Below, one piece after another: positions 16,701-24,001 of a DNA stretch of 38,864 nt. The position numbers and the translations under genes are program-made. Every line of letters begins with the position of its first letter. Within the stretch, counting starts at the first letter, position 1. Origin of the DNA: an uncultured Pirellula sp. (lineage in GTDB: Bacteria; Planctomycetota; Planctomycetia; Pirellulales; Pirellulaceae); contig CAIOHR010000436.1 in assembly GCA_903858115.1 (NCBI GenBank), positions 1 through 38,864 on the forward strand, read 5' to 3'. The notes beneath the pieces were generated by a model, which was not told the origin of the DNA, searched no databases, and saw nothing but the letters and a program-made list of their open reading frames with translations.

Positions 16701-17957
16701 CTAACCTGCCAGATTTAGCTGTGCGTTACGTTTACTAATGACAAGCTCTTTGTATCGTGTTCTTACATGAGTCATCCAGAAGAACTGATAGATGTTGACC
16801 ACCAAGAGTAATATCGTAACAAACGGTAGCCACTGAACGGCACTTGTGGAGCCCGAGGATTGCTGCCCCTGCTCCGTGATCCCAGAACCAGCTCCCTGAC
16901 CTGCCACTTGTCCGGCACCCAGTCCGCCCATCTGGCCGTTTGTTGAAGGTCCGCCTGTCATCGCGACGGGATTTGTTTGCGGGGGTAAGGTCCTACCGCC
17001 ATTATTCGCAACATAGTAGTTTGGATCGAAGCCAGTAGGGACATTCGGTCCGATCCCGCCGTTACTCCAAGACGCTTGGGGGTTCGTATTGTACTGTGGA
17101 TTGACTGGTGGCGGTGTCAAGGGTGAGGCTGTTGTGTTCGTCGCGGTCCGTGAGTAGCCCTGAGTATAAGGCGCGGTGTAGCTACCAACGGACGGTTGTG
17201 TATTGCCAGTCATTTTGCTGAGCATGCTGTTTGTCAAAGAATTTGCAGGGCGGAATTCATCGCGCATCTGCGTCGATGTACGTGGGTCCGTATTCATCCC
17301 GCCATTGCTGGGTATCGTGTTTCCTGAAAGACTCGGAGCATCCGCAAGCGTTGTCGGTCGATATGGATTCGTCGGTAAATTATTGGGGCCTGGTACGTTC
17401 GGCAAAATTGCAGGACTGCGATTCGCATCGTTGGGAAGGATGTCTGTAGAGTTGTTACGCGAACTGCCTGCGAAGTTGTTGGACGCGTAGTTGTTGTCTG
17501 GCTGCTGATTTACTGGAGGCAGAATTTGTTGTGGATTGTTCACAGCCAAAGACCTATCGATATCTACAGGTCCTCGTCGGCCATCCAGTGTGGTTAGGCT
17601 AGGTTGATGGAGACGACGCATCGACTCTTGCATTTCCGGGGTTGGGTCGATTCGAGCTAGATCTGCGGTTCCGATGCGAACGATTACTTCTTCAACAAAA
17701 GGTCTTATGTGCTCCGGAACAGGTGCTGCCATGTCCTTGCCAAACGCACCTTCTGCAAAAGTGGCGAGAGCGCTAGGATCGATCTGGATGGTAAAGACAT
17801 ACTTTCTAGTTTCTCTGTCTGGCCCCCAACCTGTTTTGCACCTTTCGGCTGGTGATGGAGTGTTGATACTTGAAGAACCAGGCAGGCTAGAACCAGGCAA
17901 AATTTGGGGCCCTTGGGTGATAAACGATACTGCAATTAGTAGAAGTTTCCCGAACAT
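16701..17957 (-). CDS. Secreted single-pass protein with long Asn/Pro/Gly/Thr-rich linker
   Basis: 418 residues, not recognised as a named family. The N-terminal signal peptide (M-F-G-K-L-L-L-I-A-V) is followed by a small folded part at about 40-125, where K-Y-V-F-T-I-Q-I-D and a conserved-looking helix P-E-H-I-R-P-F-V-E-E-V are seen. Residues ~130-365 are low complexity, rich in Asn, Pro, Gly, Ser and Thr, and probably disordered. A hydrophobic segment near 375-395 and a basic tail make a C-terminal membrane anchor, so most of the protein should lie in the periplasm. An AAGG stands before the ATG. The 296 bases upstream contain no gene. Function unknown. Confidence 0.75.
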   Translation of the reverse strand: MFGKLLLIAVSFITQGPQILPGSSLPGSSSINTPSPAERCKTGWGPDRETRKYVFTIQIDPSALATFAEGAFGKDMAAPVPEHIRPFVEEVIVRIGTADLARIDPTPEMQESMRRLHQPSLTTLDGRRGPVDIDRSLAVNNPQQILPPVNQQPDNNYASNNFAGSSRNNSTDILPNDANRSPAILPNVPGPNNLPTNPYRPTTLADAPSLSGNTIPSNGGMNTDPRTSTQMRDEFRPANSLTNSMLSKMTGNTQPSVGSYTAPYTQGYSRTATNTTASPLTPPPVNPQYNTNPQASWSNGGIGPNVPTGFDPNYYVANNGGRTLPPQTNPVAMTGGPSTNGQMGGLGAGQVAGQGAGSGITEQGQQSSGSTSAVQWLPFVTILLLVVNIYQFFWMTHVRTRYKELVISKRNAQLNLAG

Positions 17958-18122
17958 GCTGGTCGCCTTAAGCTTTCATCAATCGATCGAACCACAGCTT
18001 CGCTCCGTTGCCTCCTGCAACGACGTATGCTGCGTGACTTGGCAATCATAGAGGAATTGGAGCGTTCACGTAAATAGAAATCATTCTTGGGGTTTGGCCA
18101 ATCTGGGCATGCTCGAGAGCAG

Positions 18123-18178
18123 TTGGAAATTTAGCAAAGATTTTTTGCTTCTCCGAGTTTTTTGACCTAGATTTCCAA
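18123..18178. other. Nested inverted repeats upstream of the secreted low-complexity gene
   Basis: TTGGAAAT (18123-18130) pairs with ATTTCCAA (18171-18178), and inside this AGCAAA (18133-18138) pairs with TTTGCT (18144-18149) around a five-base loop. The element lies between divergent genes. It lacks the GC-rich stem of a good terminator in either direction, so it may be an operator or RNA structure. The rest of 17958-18253 shows nothing I can name. Confidence 0.3.
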
Positions 18179-18253
18179 TTGCCTGCGTCGCACGACAGGA
18201 CCGACAAGAAACGCCCAGAGTGCATAAAGACCTGATTATTGTATGAGGTTCTT

Positions 18254-18580
18254 ATGATTAACATTGATCCACTACCTCGTTTGCCCGTTAGCTGGAAGGA
18301 GTTTTCTGATTTGCTAAGAGCTAGCATTCCGAAGACAAGCGACGTCAACGATACGAACCGAGAAACCCATCGAATCAGTTCGGTGGCAGAGGCGACAAAC
18401 CGGCTGCGTAAGGAAAGACTTACCGAACGCACATCGTCACATCCCCAAACCAAGGAGCAACATTTGGAAGAAGAGGAAAAAGATCCGATCCGAGATGCAA
18501 TTCGTCAACTCAGAAACGGAATGCCACGTTCTCCACCCACCTCCGGCATTTCGGACGACGGAATTGACATCCTAGCCTGA
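18254..18580 (+). CDS. Small hydrophilic protein, function unknown
   Basis: 108 residues from ATG at 18254, five bases after a GAGG; the in-frame ATG at 18239 precedes that site. The sequence has a possible helix near the N-terminus (W-K-E-F-S-D-L-L-R), a charged middle with many Arg and Glu, an acidic run E-E-E-E-K-D, then D-A-I-R-Q-L-R and a short Pro/Ser tail. No signal peptide, membrane segment or known motif. It is followed 127 bases later by a strong terminator hairpin. An overlapping frame on the other strand has a less protein-like composition and was rejected. I favour a real gene, but not strongly. Confidence 0.5.
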   Translation: MINIDPLPRLPVSWKEFSDLLRASIPKTSDVNDTNRETHRISSVAEATNRLRKERLTERTSSHPQTKEQHLEEEEKDPIRDAIRQLRNGMPRSPPTSGISDDGIDILA

Positions 18581-18650
18581 CAACCGAGATGGACCAAATT
18601 GCTGTGAGGACAAGCGTTCATTGGGGGCTTTGATCGTTTGAAATCACTGT

Positions 18651-18754
18651 CAAAAGGAGGTAATTGGGGCGGGTGCGCGTAGTATCCTACCCACCATCTA
18701 TCTCCGGCGGCGGCTGGTCCCCTCTAATGAGGGGTCCAGCCGTCGTTTTCTTTC
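18651..18754 (+). ncRNA. Candidate small RNA or 3' UTR with two hairpins ending in an intrinsic terminator
   Basis: AGGAGG (18655-18660) is followed by no credible reading frame. A first hairpin pairs GGTG (18672-18675) with CACC (18692-18695) and GTAG (18679-18682) with CTAC (18687-18690). A second, long hairpin with a T-rich 3' end follows. The arrangement fits a short independent RNA or a stable 3' UTR of the small gene ending at 18580. I do not recognise tmRNA, 6S, SRP RNA or a known riboswitch here. Confidence 0.4.
18708..18754 (+). terminator. Strong rho-independent terminator
   Basis: A stem of 17 positions (left arm 18708-18724, right arm 18729-18745) with one T-T mismatch and one G-T pair closes on the tetraloop TAAT and is followed by TTTTCTTTC. 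It is oriented for plus-strand transcripts, that is, the small gene ending at 18580 or an independent small RNA. No matching T-run exists for the minus strand. Confidence 0.85.
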
Positions 18755-18885
18755 ACTAGACTATCTTTCACAAAACCAATACGTCTTGTTGCTGACGGTA
18801 TGTGTTGGTTGACGGCATGTTTTGATGCAGACAGCGGAGGAATAATTCAATGACCGCAGAACGGCATGTGAATTCTCTAAATGCG

Positions 18886-19263
18886 CTAGCTCAGATGCTC
18901 GCCCATGATTCTTGGAGAGATCTTTTCTTGTTTCCTGGCACACTCAATACAGGAAATTGCATATGGAACAGCTTGCAAGCGTGCTAGGGGAATGGGCTTC
19001 TCGCATACCTCACACTCGCCGTAGTGCCCTTCGCGAATGCGATTGAGGGCCTCTTCGATTTGGGTAAGTTCCCGGCTTTCTACTTCCACTAATTGACTGC
19101 TGATCTCATCCTGAGCAGTATCCATTGCAGCGTCCATCACGTCACCCCCATCTTGTGACAGTGACTGGAGCATACTCAAATCGCCATCGAGCGCCTTTTT
19201 TAAAGCTTCACGACGAATAAGCAAAACGTCTCGCAATTTGTTCAACGCTTCCTTTCGGGACAT
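18886..19263 (-). CDS. DksA/TraR-family zinc-finger regulator
   Basis: 125 residues. A helical N-terminal half (coiled coil) includes an acidic stretch D-A-A-M-D-T-A-Q-D-E, followed by R-I-x-E-G-x-Y-G-x-C and the four-cysteine zinc finger C84-x2-C87-x17-C105-x2-C108 with P-I-P-x-x-R-L-x-A-x-P. DksA-type proteins enter the secondary channel of RNA polymerase and, with ppGpp, adjust transcription of rRNA and stress genes. Length and full zinc site fit a planctomycete DksA/TraR member; whether it is the true DksA is not certain. AGGA precedes the ATG. The leader DNA upstream is GC-rich and can form several hairpins. Confidence 0.88.
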   Translation of the reverse strand: MSRKEALNKLRDVLLIRREALKKALDGDLSMLQSLSQDGGDVMDAAMDTAQDEISSQLVEVESRELTQIEEALNRIREGHYGECEVCEKPIPLARLQAVPYAISCIECARKQEKISPRIMGEHLS

Positions 19264-19300
19264 AGCGTCAAAATCCTCTCATGGAATTACGGCGATTGGC

Positions 19301-19365
19301 AGGGAGCGTTCCCTTCGGGGCAGTCGCGCGGCTCGCGACCTCCGGTGCCGCCACCCTCGTGGGGT
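19301..19365 (-). promoter_or_regulatory. GC-rich structured leader of the DksA/TraR-type gene
   Basis: Within about 100 bases upstream of the ATG at 19263 there are three separate inverted repeats: AGGGA/TCCCT at 19301-19314, GTCGCG/CGCGAC at 19323-19339 and ACCC/GGGT at 19353-19365. The stretch is much richer in GC than its surroundings. A TACTAT/TATAGT at 19376-19384 could be a -10 box for the minus strand, though no good -35 is seen. The arrangement suggests a folded 5' leader, possibly regulatory. No gene is seen in 19264-19707. Confidence 0.35.
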
Positions 19366-19573
19366 AAGGCGATTAACTATAGTACGAAAAACAGGGTTGT
19401 GTGTTCGCAAAAAATGTCCAAAGACATGGGTTTTGGAATTTTCGGCGCCTAATGGGAAATAAAGTCTCCTTGCAGAGGCTTGTCGCTTCCTTATCAAACA
19501 AAAAACGGTTTGGCATCGCGTCGATCTCCAATTTCTTAAGCCGAAAATCTCTGCTGTCGCCTGGACAGTTGTG

Positions 19574-19594
19574 CACACCCCCCATTGGGGTGTG
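19574..19594. promoter_or_regulatory. Palindrome upstream of the FHA-like membrane protein gene
   Basis: CACACCCC (19574-19581) and GGGGTGTG (19587-19594) form a perfect 8-base inverted repeat around CCATT, about 115 bases before the downstream gene. No T-run follows on either strand, so it is not an obvious terminator. It could be an operator. Confidence 0.3.
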
Positions 19595-19707
19595 GCGGGA
19601 TAGATAAATTGCAAGAGTCTTTCAAGTTTAATGATGCTTATGAGTGTCGGTGCGTCGATAACGCCAAGTGAGTGTTTCGAATCCTCAACGCTTTTGACTT
19701 TACTCCA

Positions 19708-22398
19708 ATGCAGACTTTTCCATCAGCAGTGCGGGCACCCGCGACAGTCGGCAACGAAACCAAGCTGGGAGAAGTTTACTGGCGCGATAGTGCGACAGGA
19801 TTGTCGGGGGAATGCATGATTCGGTTGCCACGGTGCACGATCGGGTCGCATCCATCTAGTACGATCGTTCTGCCAGAAAACATCGCTGCTGCGACTCATC
19901 TCACCCTTACCTTTGGTAAACGATTCACTCTTCTCAAGGCTCCTTACCCTACGCGGATCCAAGGGCGATTGGTTCGAGAATGGCTCATCGATGCCCCCAT
20001 TGAATTCTGGATTGGAACATGCGCATTTCAAGTAGTGCCAAGCGCGGTCGCCCTTAAGTCTACTTCGCTAGTTCGTGCAGATCAGCTGGTTGCCGCCGCA
20101 AACCGGCTATCTGAACCATTACCACCATCTCCACTTTCTCGGTCCTCATCCACATCGGGAGATCTTGGTAGTCCAGGAACCATACGAGATAGAGCATTAA
20201 GTGTCGGCGATTTCGACAAGACTCTTTCTCGCTTTGATTCGATCGAGACATCCCTCGATCAGCTACGATCCTCTTTAGGACAAATCCAGGAATCTGTAGC
20301 GAAAGTACCGATCGATTCGTCGGATGTATCTACTTCCCTGGCTGAGGAATTCAGCCAATTAAGTCAGAACCTGACTCTCCAAGTCTCGACGGAGTTGCGA
20401 TCGCAGCTTGAGCATCGCCTGGATGAACGGGATGGTGGTTGGAACGAAGCGCTCAAGAATGGTATTAAAGTACTTGAGTCGCGTATTCAGAACCTCGCAT
20501 TGAAGGTGGAGTCCATAGGCGAGATGCAGGGAAACCTGGAAGAAACCGCGATGAATGCGGAACTTCGCCAAATCACTTCTATGGAAGAGCGATTTGCCGG
20601 AGTGGAATTCCGGTTAGAAGAGATTGCAAGCCGTTTCGTCGAATCTTCAAACTCTGAAACCGCCGCAGTCTCGAATTTACAAGAGGATTGGAAAGCGGAA
20701 TTTGAAAATCGATTTCAAGAGCTGCGAATCCATCGCAATGAAATCTACGATGCTTTGGGATCCGTTCGAAATGAAGTGCAACAGTTCGGCTCGGTAGCAC
20801 AGAATAACTTTGAATTTCTGCTTCAGCAATTGCGTGCAATTCCAAGACAGGAAACGCTTCTGCCTGCAAGCGAGAATGAGAGCTATGACTTCAGCACCAA
20901 TGATGAGCCATCAAACACATTGACCCCTAGCTCCCAATTTACCGCTCGTACGGAATACGATTCGCAACAGGCACTCGAACAGGCTTACCATCCGTTAACC
21001 AATCCTGTTTATCACGATGCCAATCCAGCTTATCAAGAGATCGAAAGGGCTGCCCGTGCAGTTGAGCCCAGCGAAACTTCGGCTAGAGACAGTTTTGTTC
21101 GGCCCAACCTAGAAGAGTATAGCGGTGGTTATGACTACTCTTCGAGGATTGCAGAGATAGGCAGCGCCTCGGAGATGGAAGAGTTGTCGCCGAACGGAAA
21201 ATCGCCCTCAGGGACCGAGGTCGAACCGTCCTACCAAGTCGATGATTCGGTTGAGGAAGACTCGAGTGTTGATATTGATGCACTATCGGAACGTTTGCGA
21301 CGCATGCTTTCCAATTCTGGCGGAAGGTCAGACTCCCACGACACACACGTATCAGGAGGCGGCTCGCATGAACAGACCCCTCCAGGAATATCGTCGCAGT
21401 TAGAAACTAGCTCCTTATCAAGACACGATCAGAATGAACTTGATTCACGTGGGATCGAACCATTGGAAGCGAATACTTCCCATCGAAGTTTGCTCTTGGA
21501 GCAATTCCAATACGAGGAAACAGATAGCGTCCCACCATCCTTTGTTGACGATTCTGTGGTTCAGCCCGGACCATCATTCGACAGGGCCGCTTTGCACGGA
21601 GATTTGTCGATCGAATCGCAAGATCATTTCGGAAGTTATGAGCCCAGCGATGAGAATGATCGACAATCCTACGATCAAGAGAGTTCGGATCTCATTTCTC
21701 ACAAAGAATCCTCTGACGAGTCGCCATTGCACCATCGTCATCATTCAGCATCGCGAGAATCTGTCCCGCAACCAGCACGAGGAAATTCCGAAGAGGCCGA
21801 AGAAGAAGATTCCATTGAAGTCTACATGCAGAAGCTGCTACAACGTGTAAAGGGTGGGCATGAATCGGCAAGCGTTCCTGCTCCAATGTCTCAGGCAGAT
21901 TCGAGAATGGCCCCCCGATCTCGAAGTGAGGCCCTTAATCGAGGCAATCGCGAGGCTCACACGGATGTATCGCCAGTTGAAGCGAGTCCTCAAAAGACAA
22001 CCATGATGACTGCGGATGAGTTCGTACCAAGACAACAAATCCCTGAGAAAAAGAACGAACTCGATGCGCTTCGTGAGCTTGCAAACAGCAATGCACGTCG
22101 AGCGATCACCAAAAGCGACTCGAAAAAGATGAATTCAGCGATCCTCTTAAAGATCGCGATTACCGCATTTGCACTCGCTTCGGCTTTGACACTCTTTATG
22201 ATCAACCGGGTACAACTCAATCCGCCGTTTGCGGGAATGATCGCTGCGTTGATTGTTGCCATCCTATGGGGAGTCGATTGTCTCAAGCACTTCCGGTTGC
22301 TCGGGACAGTAAAGGCGTCTGAAACCCACGAGAATGATAGGTCCTCAGCCGTTCAACGGAAAAACACCCAAGAGCAGTGGCGCCCAAAAGCAGACTGA
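19708..22398 (+). CDS. Large FHA-like, coiled-coil protein with C-terminal membrane hairpin
   Basis: 896 residues from ATG at 19708 (a GTG at 19672 adds 12). Residues ~35-125 resemble an FHA fold: T-I-G-S-H-P-S-S-T-I-V-L, then A-T-H-L-T-L-T-F, then R-I-Q-G-R-L-V. The usual G-R, S-x-x-H and N-G residues are changed, so phosphothreonine binding is doubtful. Residues ~190-380 are helical heptad-like (coiled coil, with repeated E-E-R-F and L-E-x-R-I patterns). About 390-800 is acidic, Ser/Glu-rich and probably disordered. Two hydrophobic segments near the end (L-L-K-I-A-I-T-A-F-A-L-A-S-A-L-T-L-F and A-A-L-I-V-A-I-L-W-G) anchor it, leaving the bulk on one side, presumably the cytoplasm. Function unknown; a scaffold role is a guess. 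Confidence 0.75.
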   Translation: MQTFPSAVRAPATVGNETKLGEVYWRDSATGLSGECMIRLPRCTIGSHPSSTIVLPENIAAATHLTLTFGKRFTLLKAPYPTRIQGRLVREWLIDAPIEFWIGTCAFQVVPSAVALKSTSLVRADQLVAAANRLSEPLPPSPLSRSSSTSGDLGSPGTIRDRALSVGDFDKTLSRFDSIETSLDQLRSSLGQIQESVAKVPIDSSDVSTSLAEEFSQLSQNLTLQVSTELRSQLEHRLDERDGGWNEALKNGIKVLESRIQNLALKVESIGEMQGNLEETAMNAELRQITSMEERFAGVEFRLEEIASRFVESSNSETAAVSNLQEDWKAEFENRFQELRIHRNEIYDALGSVRNEVQQFGSVAQNNFEFLLQQLRAIPRQETLLPASENESYDFSTNDEPSNTLTPSSQFTARTEYDSQQALEQAYHPLTNPVYHDANPAYQEIERAARAVEPSETSARDSFVRPNLEEYSGGYDYSSRIAEIGSASEMEELSPNGKSPSGTEVEPSYQVDDSVEEDSSVDIDALSERLRRMLSNSGGRSDSHDTHVSGGGSHEQTPPGISSQLETSSLSRHDQNELDSRGIEPLEANTSHRSLLLEQFQYEETDSVPPSFVDDSVVQPGPSFDRAALHGDLSIESQDHFGSYEPSDENDRQSYDQESSDLISHKESSDESPLHHRHHSASRESVPQPARGNSEEAEEEDSIEVYMQKLLQRVKGGHESASVPAPMSQADSRMAPRSRSEALNRGNREAHTDVSPVEASPQKTTMMTADEFVPRQQIPEKKNELDALRELANSNARRAITKSDSKKMNSAILLKIAITAFALASALTLFMINRVQLNPPFAGMIAALIVAILWGVDCLKHFRLLGTVKASETHENDRSSAVQRKNTQEQWRPKAD

Positions 22399-22404
22399 TC
22401 GAAG

Positions 22405-23397
22405 TCAGATAGTTCTCAAACTGCCAGAAGAGGCTTCTTCCAAGAAATCGGCATACGTCCGAATTAAACCTTCTTGCAAAGAGATACCCGGTGCCCACCC
22501 TGTCGATCGCAACAAAGACGTATCGGTCAGCTTCCGCGGAGTACCGTCTGGCTTCGATTGATCAGTCACAATCGATCCATCGTACCCAACCACCTTAGCA
22601 ATAAGCTTTGCTAACTCAAGAATGCTGATGTCAACCGAGGTGCCAACATTAACCCAATCGGGAGGATTGGGAATTTTGCACAAATGCACAATCGCATCTG
22701 CAAGATCATCAACATGTAGAAATTCGCGTAAAGGAGTTCCTGTTCCCCAAATTGTGACACTCGGCGCTCCAGATTGCTTCGCGTCATGAAATTTCCGGAT
22801 CAAGCCTGGAAGGACATGACTGTGATCAAGATGATAATTGTCTCCCGGGCCATACAGATTGGTGGGCATAGCTGAGTGGTAAAGTACCCCGTACTGCTGT
22901 CGAAAGTACTGGCACAATTTCAGTCCGGCAATTTTTGCAATCGCATAAGCTTCGTTGGTAGGTTCAAGCGGCCCAGCTAACAACTGATCCTCGCTTATAG
23001 GCTGCTTCGCTAAGCGAGGATAGATGCAGGTCGATCCAAGGAAGAGAAATCGTCGCACTCCAAAACGATAGCTTGCATGGATCGTCGACAACTCTTGACG
23101 AAGATTGTCAGTAAGAAACTCAACCGGGAATGACTGATTCGCGTGAATACCACCCACTTTCGCTGCTGCAAATATAACTGTGGCTGGCCTCTCCTTCTCC
23201 ACAAACCTTGCAACCGCATCATCGTCGCACAAATCCAATTCATCGCGTGGACGCGTAAGCAATGCGACTCCCGGCTCTTTGCTCAAACGTCGGCAAACGG
23301 CAGCCCCAACCATTCCTCGATGGCCTGCGACAAAAACGGGGGATGCAATCACGTCAGTTTTCAAACTATTCGACGGGGTAGTTAATCGGAACGCCAA
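22405..23397 (-). CDS. fcl: GDP-L-fucose synthase
   Basis: 330 residues, normal for the family. It is a short-chain dehydrogenase that epimerises and reduces GDP-4-keto-6-deoxymannose to GDP-L-fucose with NADPH. The cofactor motif is G-H-R-G-M-V-G (25-31), and the catalytic triad is Ser122 in G-S-T-C-I-Y-P, Tyr151 and Lys155 in Y-A-I-A-K. Further family marks are N-L-Y-G-P-G-D-N-Y and R-E-F-L-H-V-D-D. The start is TTG with no strong ribosome site, and TTG/GTG codons a little downstream are possible. GDP-mannose dehydratase (gmd), which makes its substrate, is not in the window. It converges on the FHA-like gene with a six-base gap. Confidence 0.93.
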   Translation of the reverse strand: MAFRLTTPSNSLKTDVIASPVFVAGHRGMVGAAVCRRLSKEPGVALLTRPRDELDLCDDDAVARFVEKERPATVIFAAAKVGGIHANQSFPVEFLTDNLRQELSTIHASYRFGVRRFLFLGSTCIYPRLAKQPISEDQLLAGPLEPTNEAYAIAKIAGLKLCQYFRQQYGVLYHSAMPTNLYGPGDNYHLDHSHVLPGLIRKFHDAKQSGAPSVTIWGTGTPLREFLHVDDLADAIVHLCKIPNPPDWVNVGTSVDISILELAKLIAKVVGYDGSIVTDQSKPDGTPRKLTDTSLLRSTGWAPGISLQEGLIRTYADFLEEASSGSLRTI

Positions 23398-23531
23398 TGT
23401 TGACTCTACAAGTTTACATGACCACTAATAATTGTCGCAGCGCCACAAAAGAAGAATCTTTATCTTCCAGCAAGAAATCCAACGAATTTCAAGACGAGCG
23501 CCCCAAGGATTGTGGCATGATTACCGTTGGA

Positions 23532-23849
23532 CTACTTGGATTTTTCCATCACCAACGGAATCCAGCGTTCATCCCGATGAAGGATCTCGGTAACTTTCAG
23601 CCCAAATTTGTCCCCTACTTTCACCACTTCCCCTTGTGCTATCTTTTGGTTGTCCACTTCCACCAAAAGTGGGCTGTCGCACCCCTTGTCAAATTGAATC
23701 ATCATCCCCGGAACCAAATTCAAAATTCGCTCGACTGGCATGTCCTTTGCCGCTAAAGTCACAGCGACGGAGGTGTCTATTCGCAATAAACTCTTCCAGA
23801 ACTCGACCTTCGCCGGGTTTGTCGTTGTGTGTTTTTGCAACGTGTCCAT
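23532..23849 (-). CDS. FliN-like SpoA-domain protein (flagellar switch family)
   Basis: 105 residues. The C-terminal ~75 residues are a SpoA (surface presentation of antigens) domain as in FliN/FliM: a V-x-V-T-L-A start, M-P-V-E-R-I-L-N-L-V-P-G, a Phe-Asp-Lys turn, then V-D-N-Q-K-I-A-Q-G-E-V-V-K-V-G-D-K-F-G-L-K-V-T-E-I. The short size fits FliN rather than FliM. FliN forms the C-ring of the flagellar motor, and homologues serve type III secretion. No other flagellar or secretion gene is nearby. It is divergent from nadA. Confidence 0.82.
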   Translation of the reverse strand: MDTLQKHTTTNPAKVEFWKSLLRIDTSVAVTLAAKDMPVERILNLVPGMMIQFDKGCDSPLLVEVDNQKIAQGEVVKVGDKFGLKVTEILHRDERWIPLVMEKSK

Positions 23850-23956
23850 GAGATACTTGATTGTGAAATTCCAGTGGAAATCCGTCCCAATCCTTAATTC
23901 GTCGGTTGGAAAGATGCGGTTCTAAAACCGAACTCTGGGGAAATCGAGAAATCGGC

Positions 23957-23962
23957 TATACT
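23957..23962 (+). promoter_or_regulatory. Possible -10 box of nadA
   Basis: TATACT lies 40 bases before the nadA ATG at 24002, in the gap between the divergent FliN-like gene and nadA. The -35 position (about 23934-23939) is a poor match, so this is only a suggestion. Confidence 0.25.
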
Positions 23963-24001
23963 TACGGGAGAAACCCAACGAGTCCCTTTGCCTGCATAAC
24001 T

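Noticed and set aside
18046..18453. 135-codon frame (-) opposite the small hypothetical gene
   Set aside because: Poorer composition and no ribosome site; it also crosses the nested inverted repeats.
18651..18754. tmRNA, 6S RNA, SRP RNA or a short leader peptide after AGGAGG
   Set aside because: No tRNA-like ends, GNRA-type SRP loop or 6S bubble seen. The nearest start codons are TTG at three bases and GTG at twelve, which is poor spacing.
19279..19614. 111-codon frame (-) upstream of the DksA/TraR-type gene
   Set aside because: Translated GC-rich leader and AT-rich DNA; composition not protein-like.
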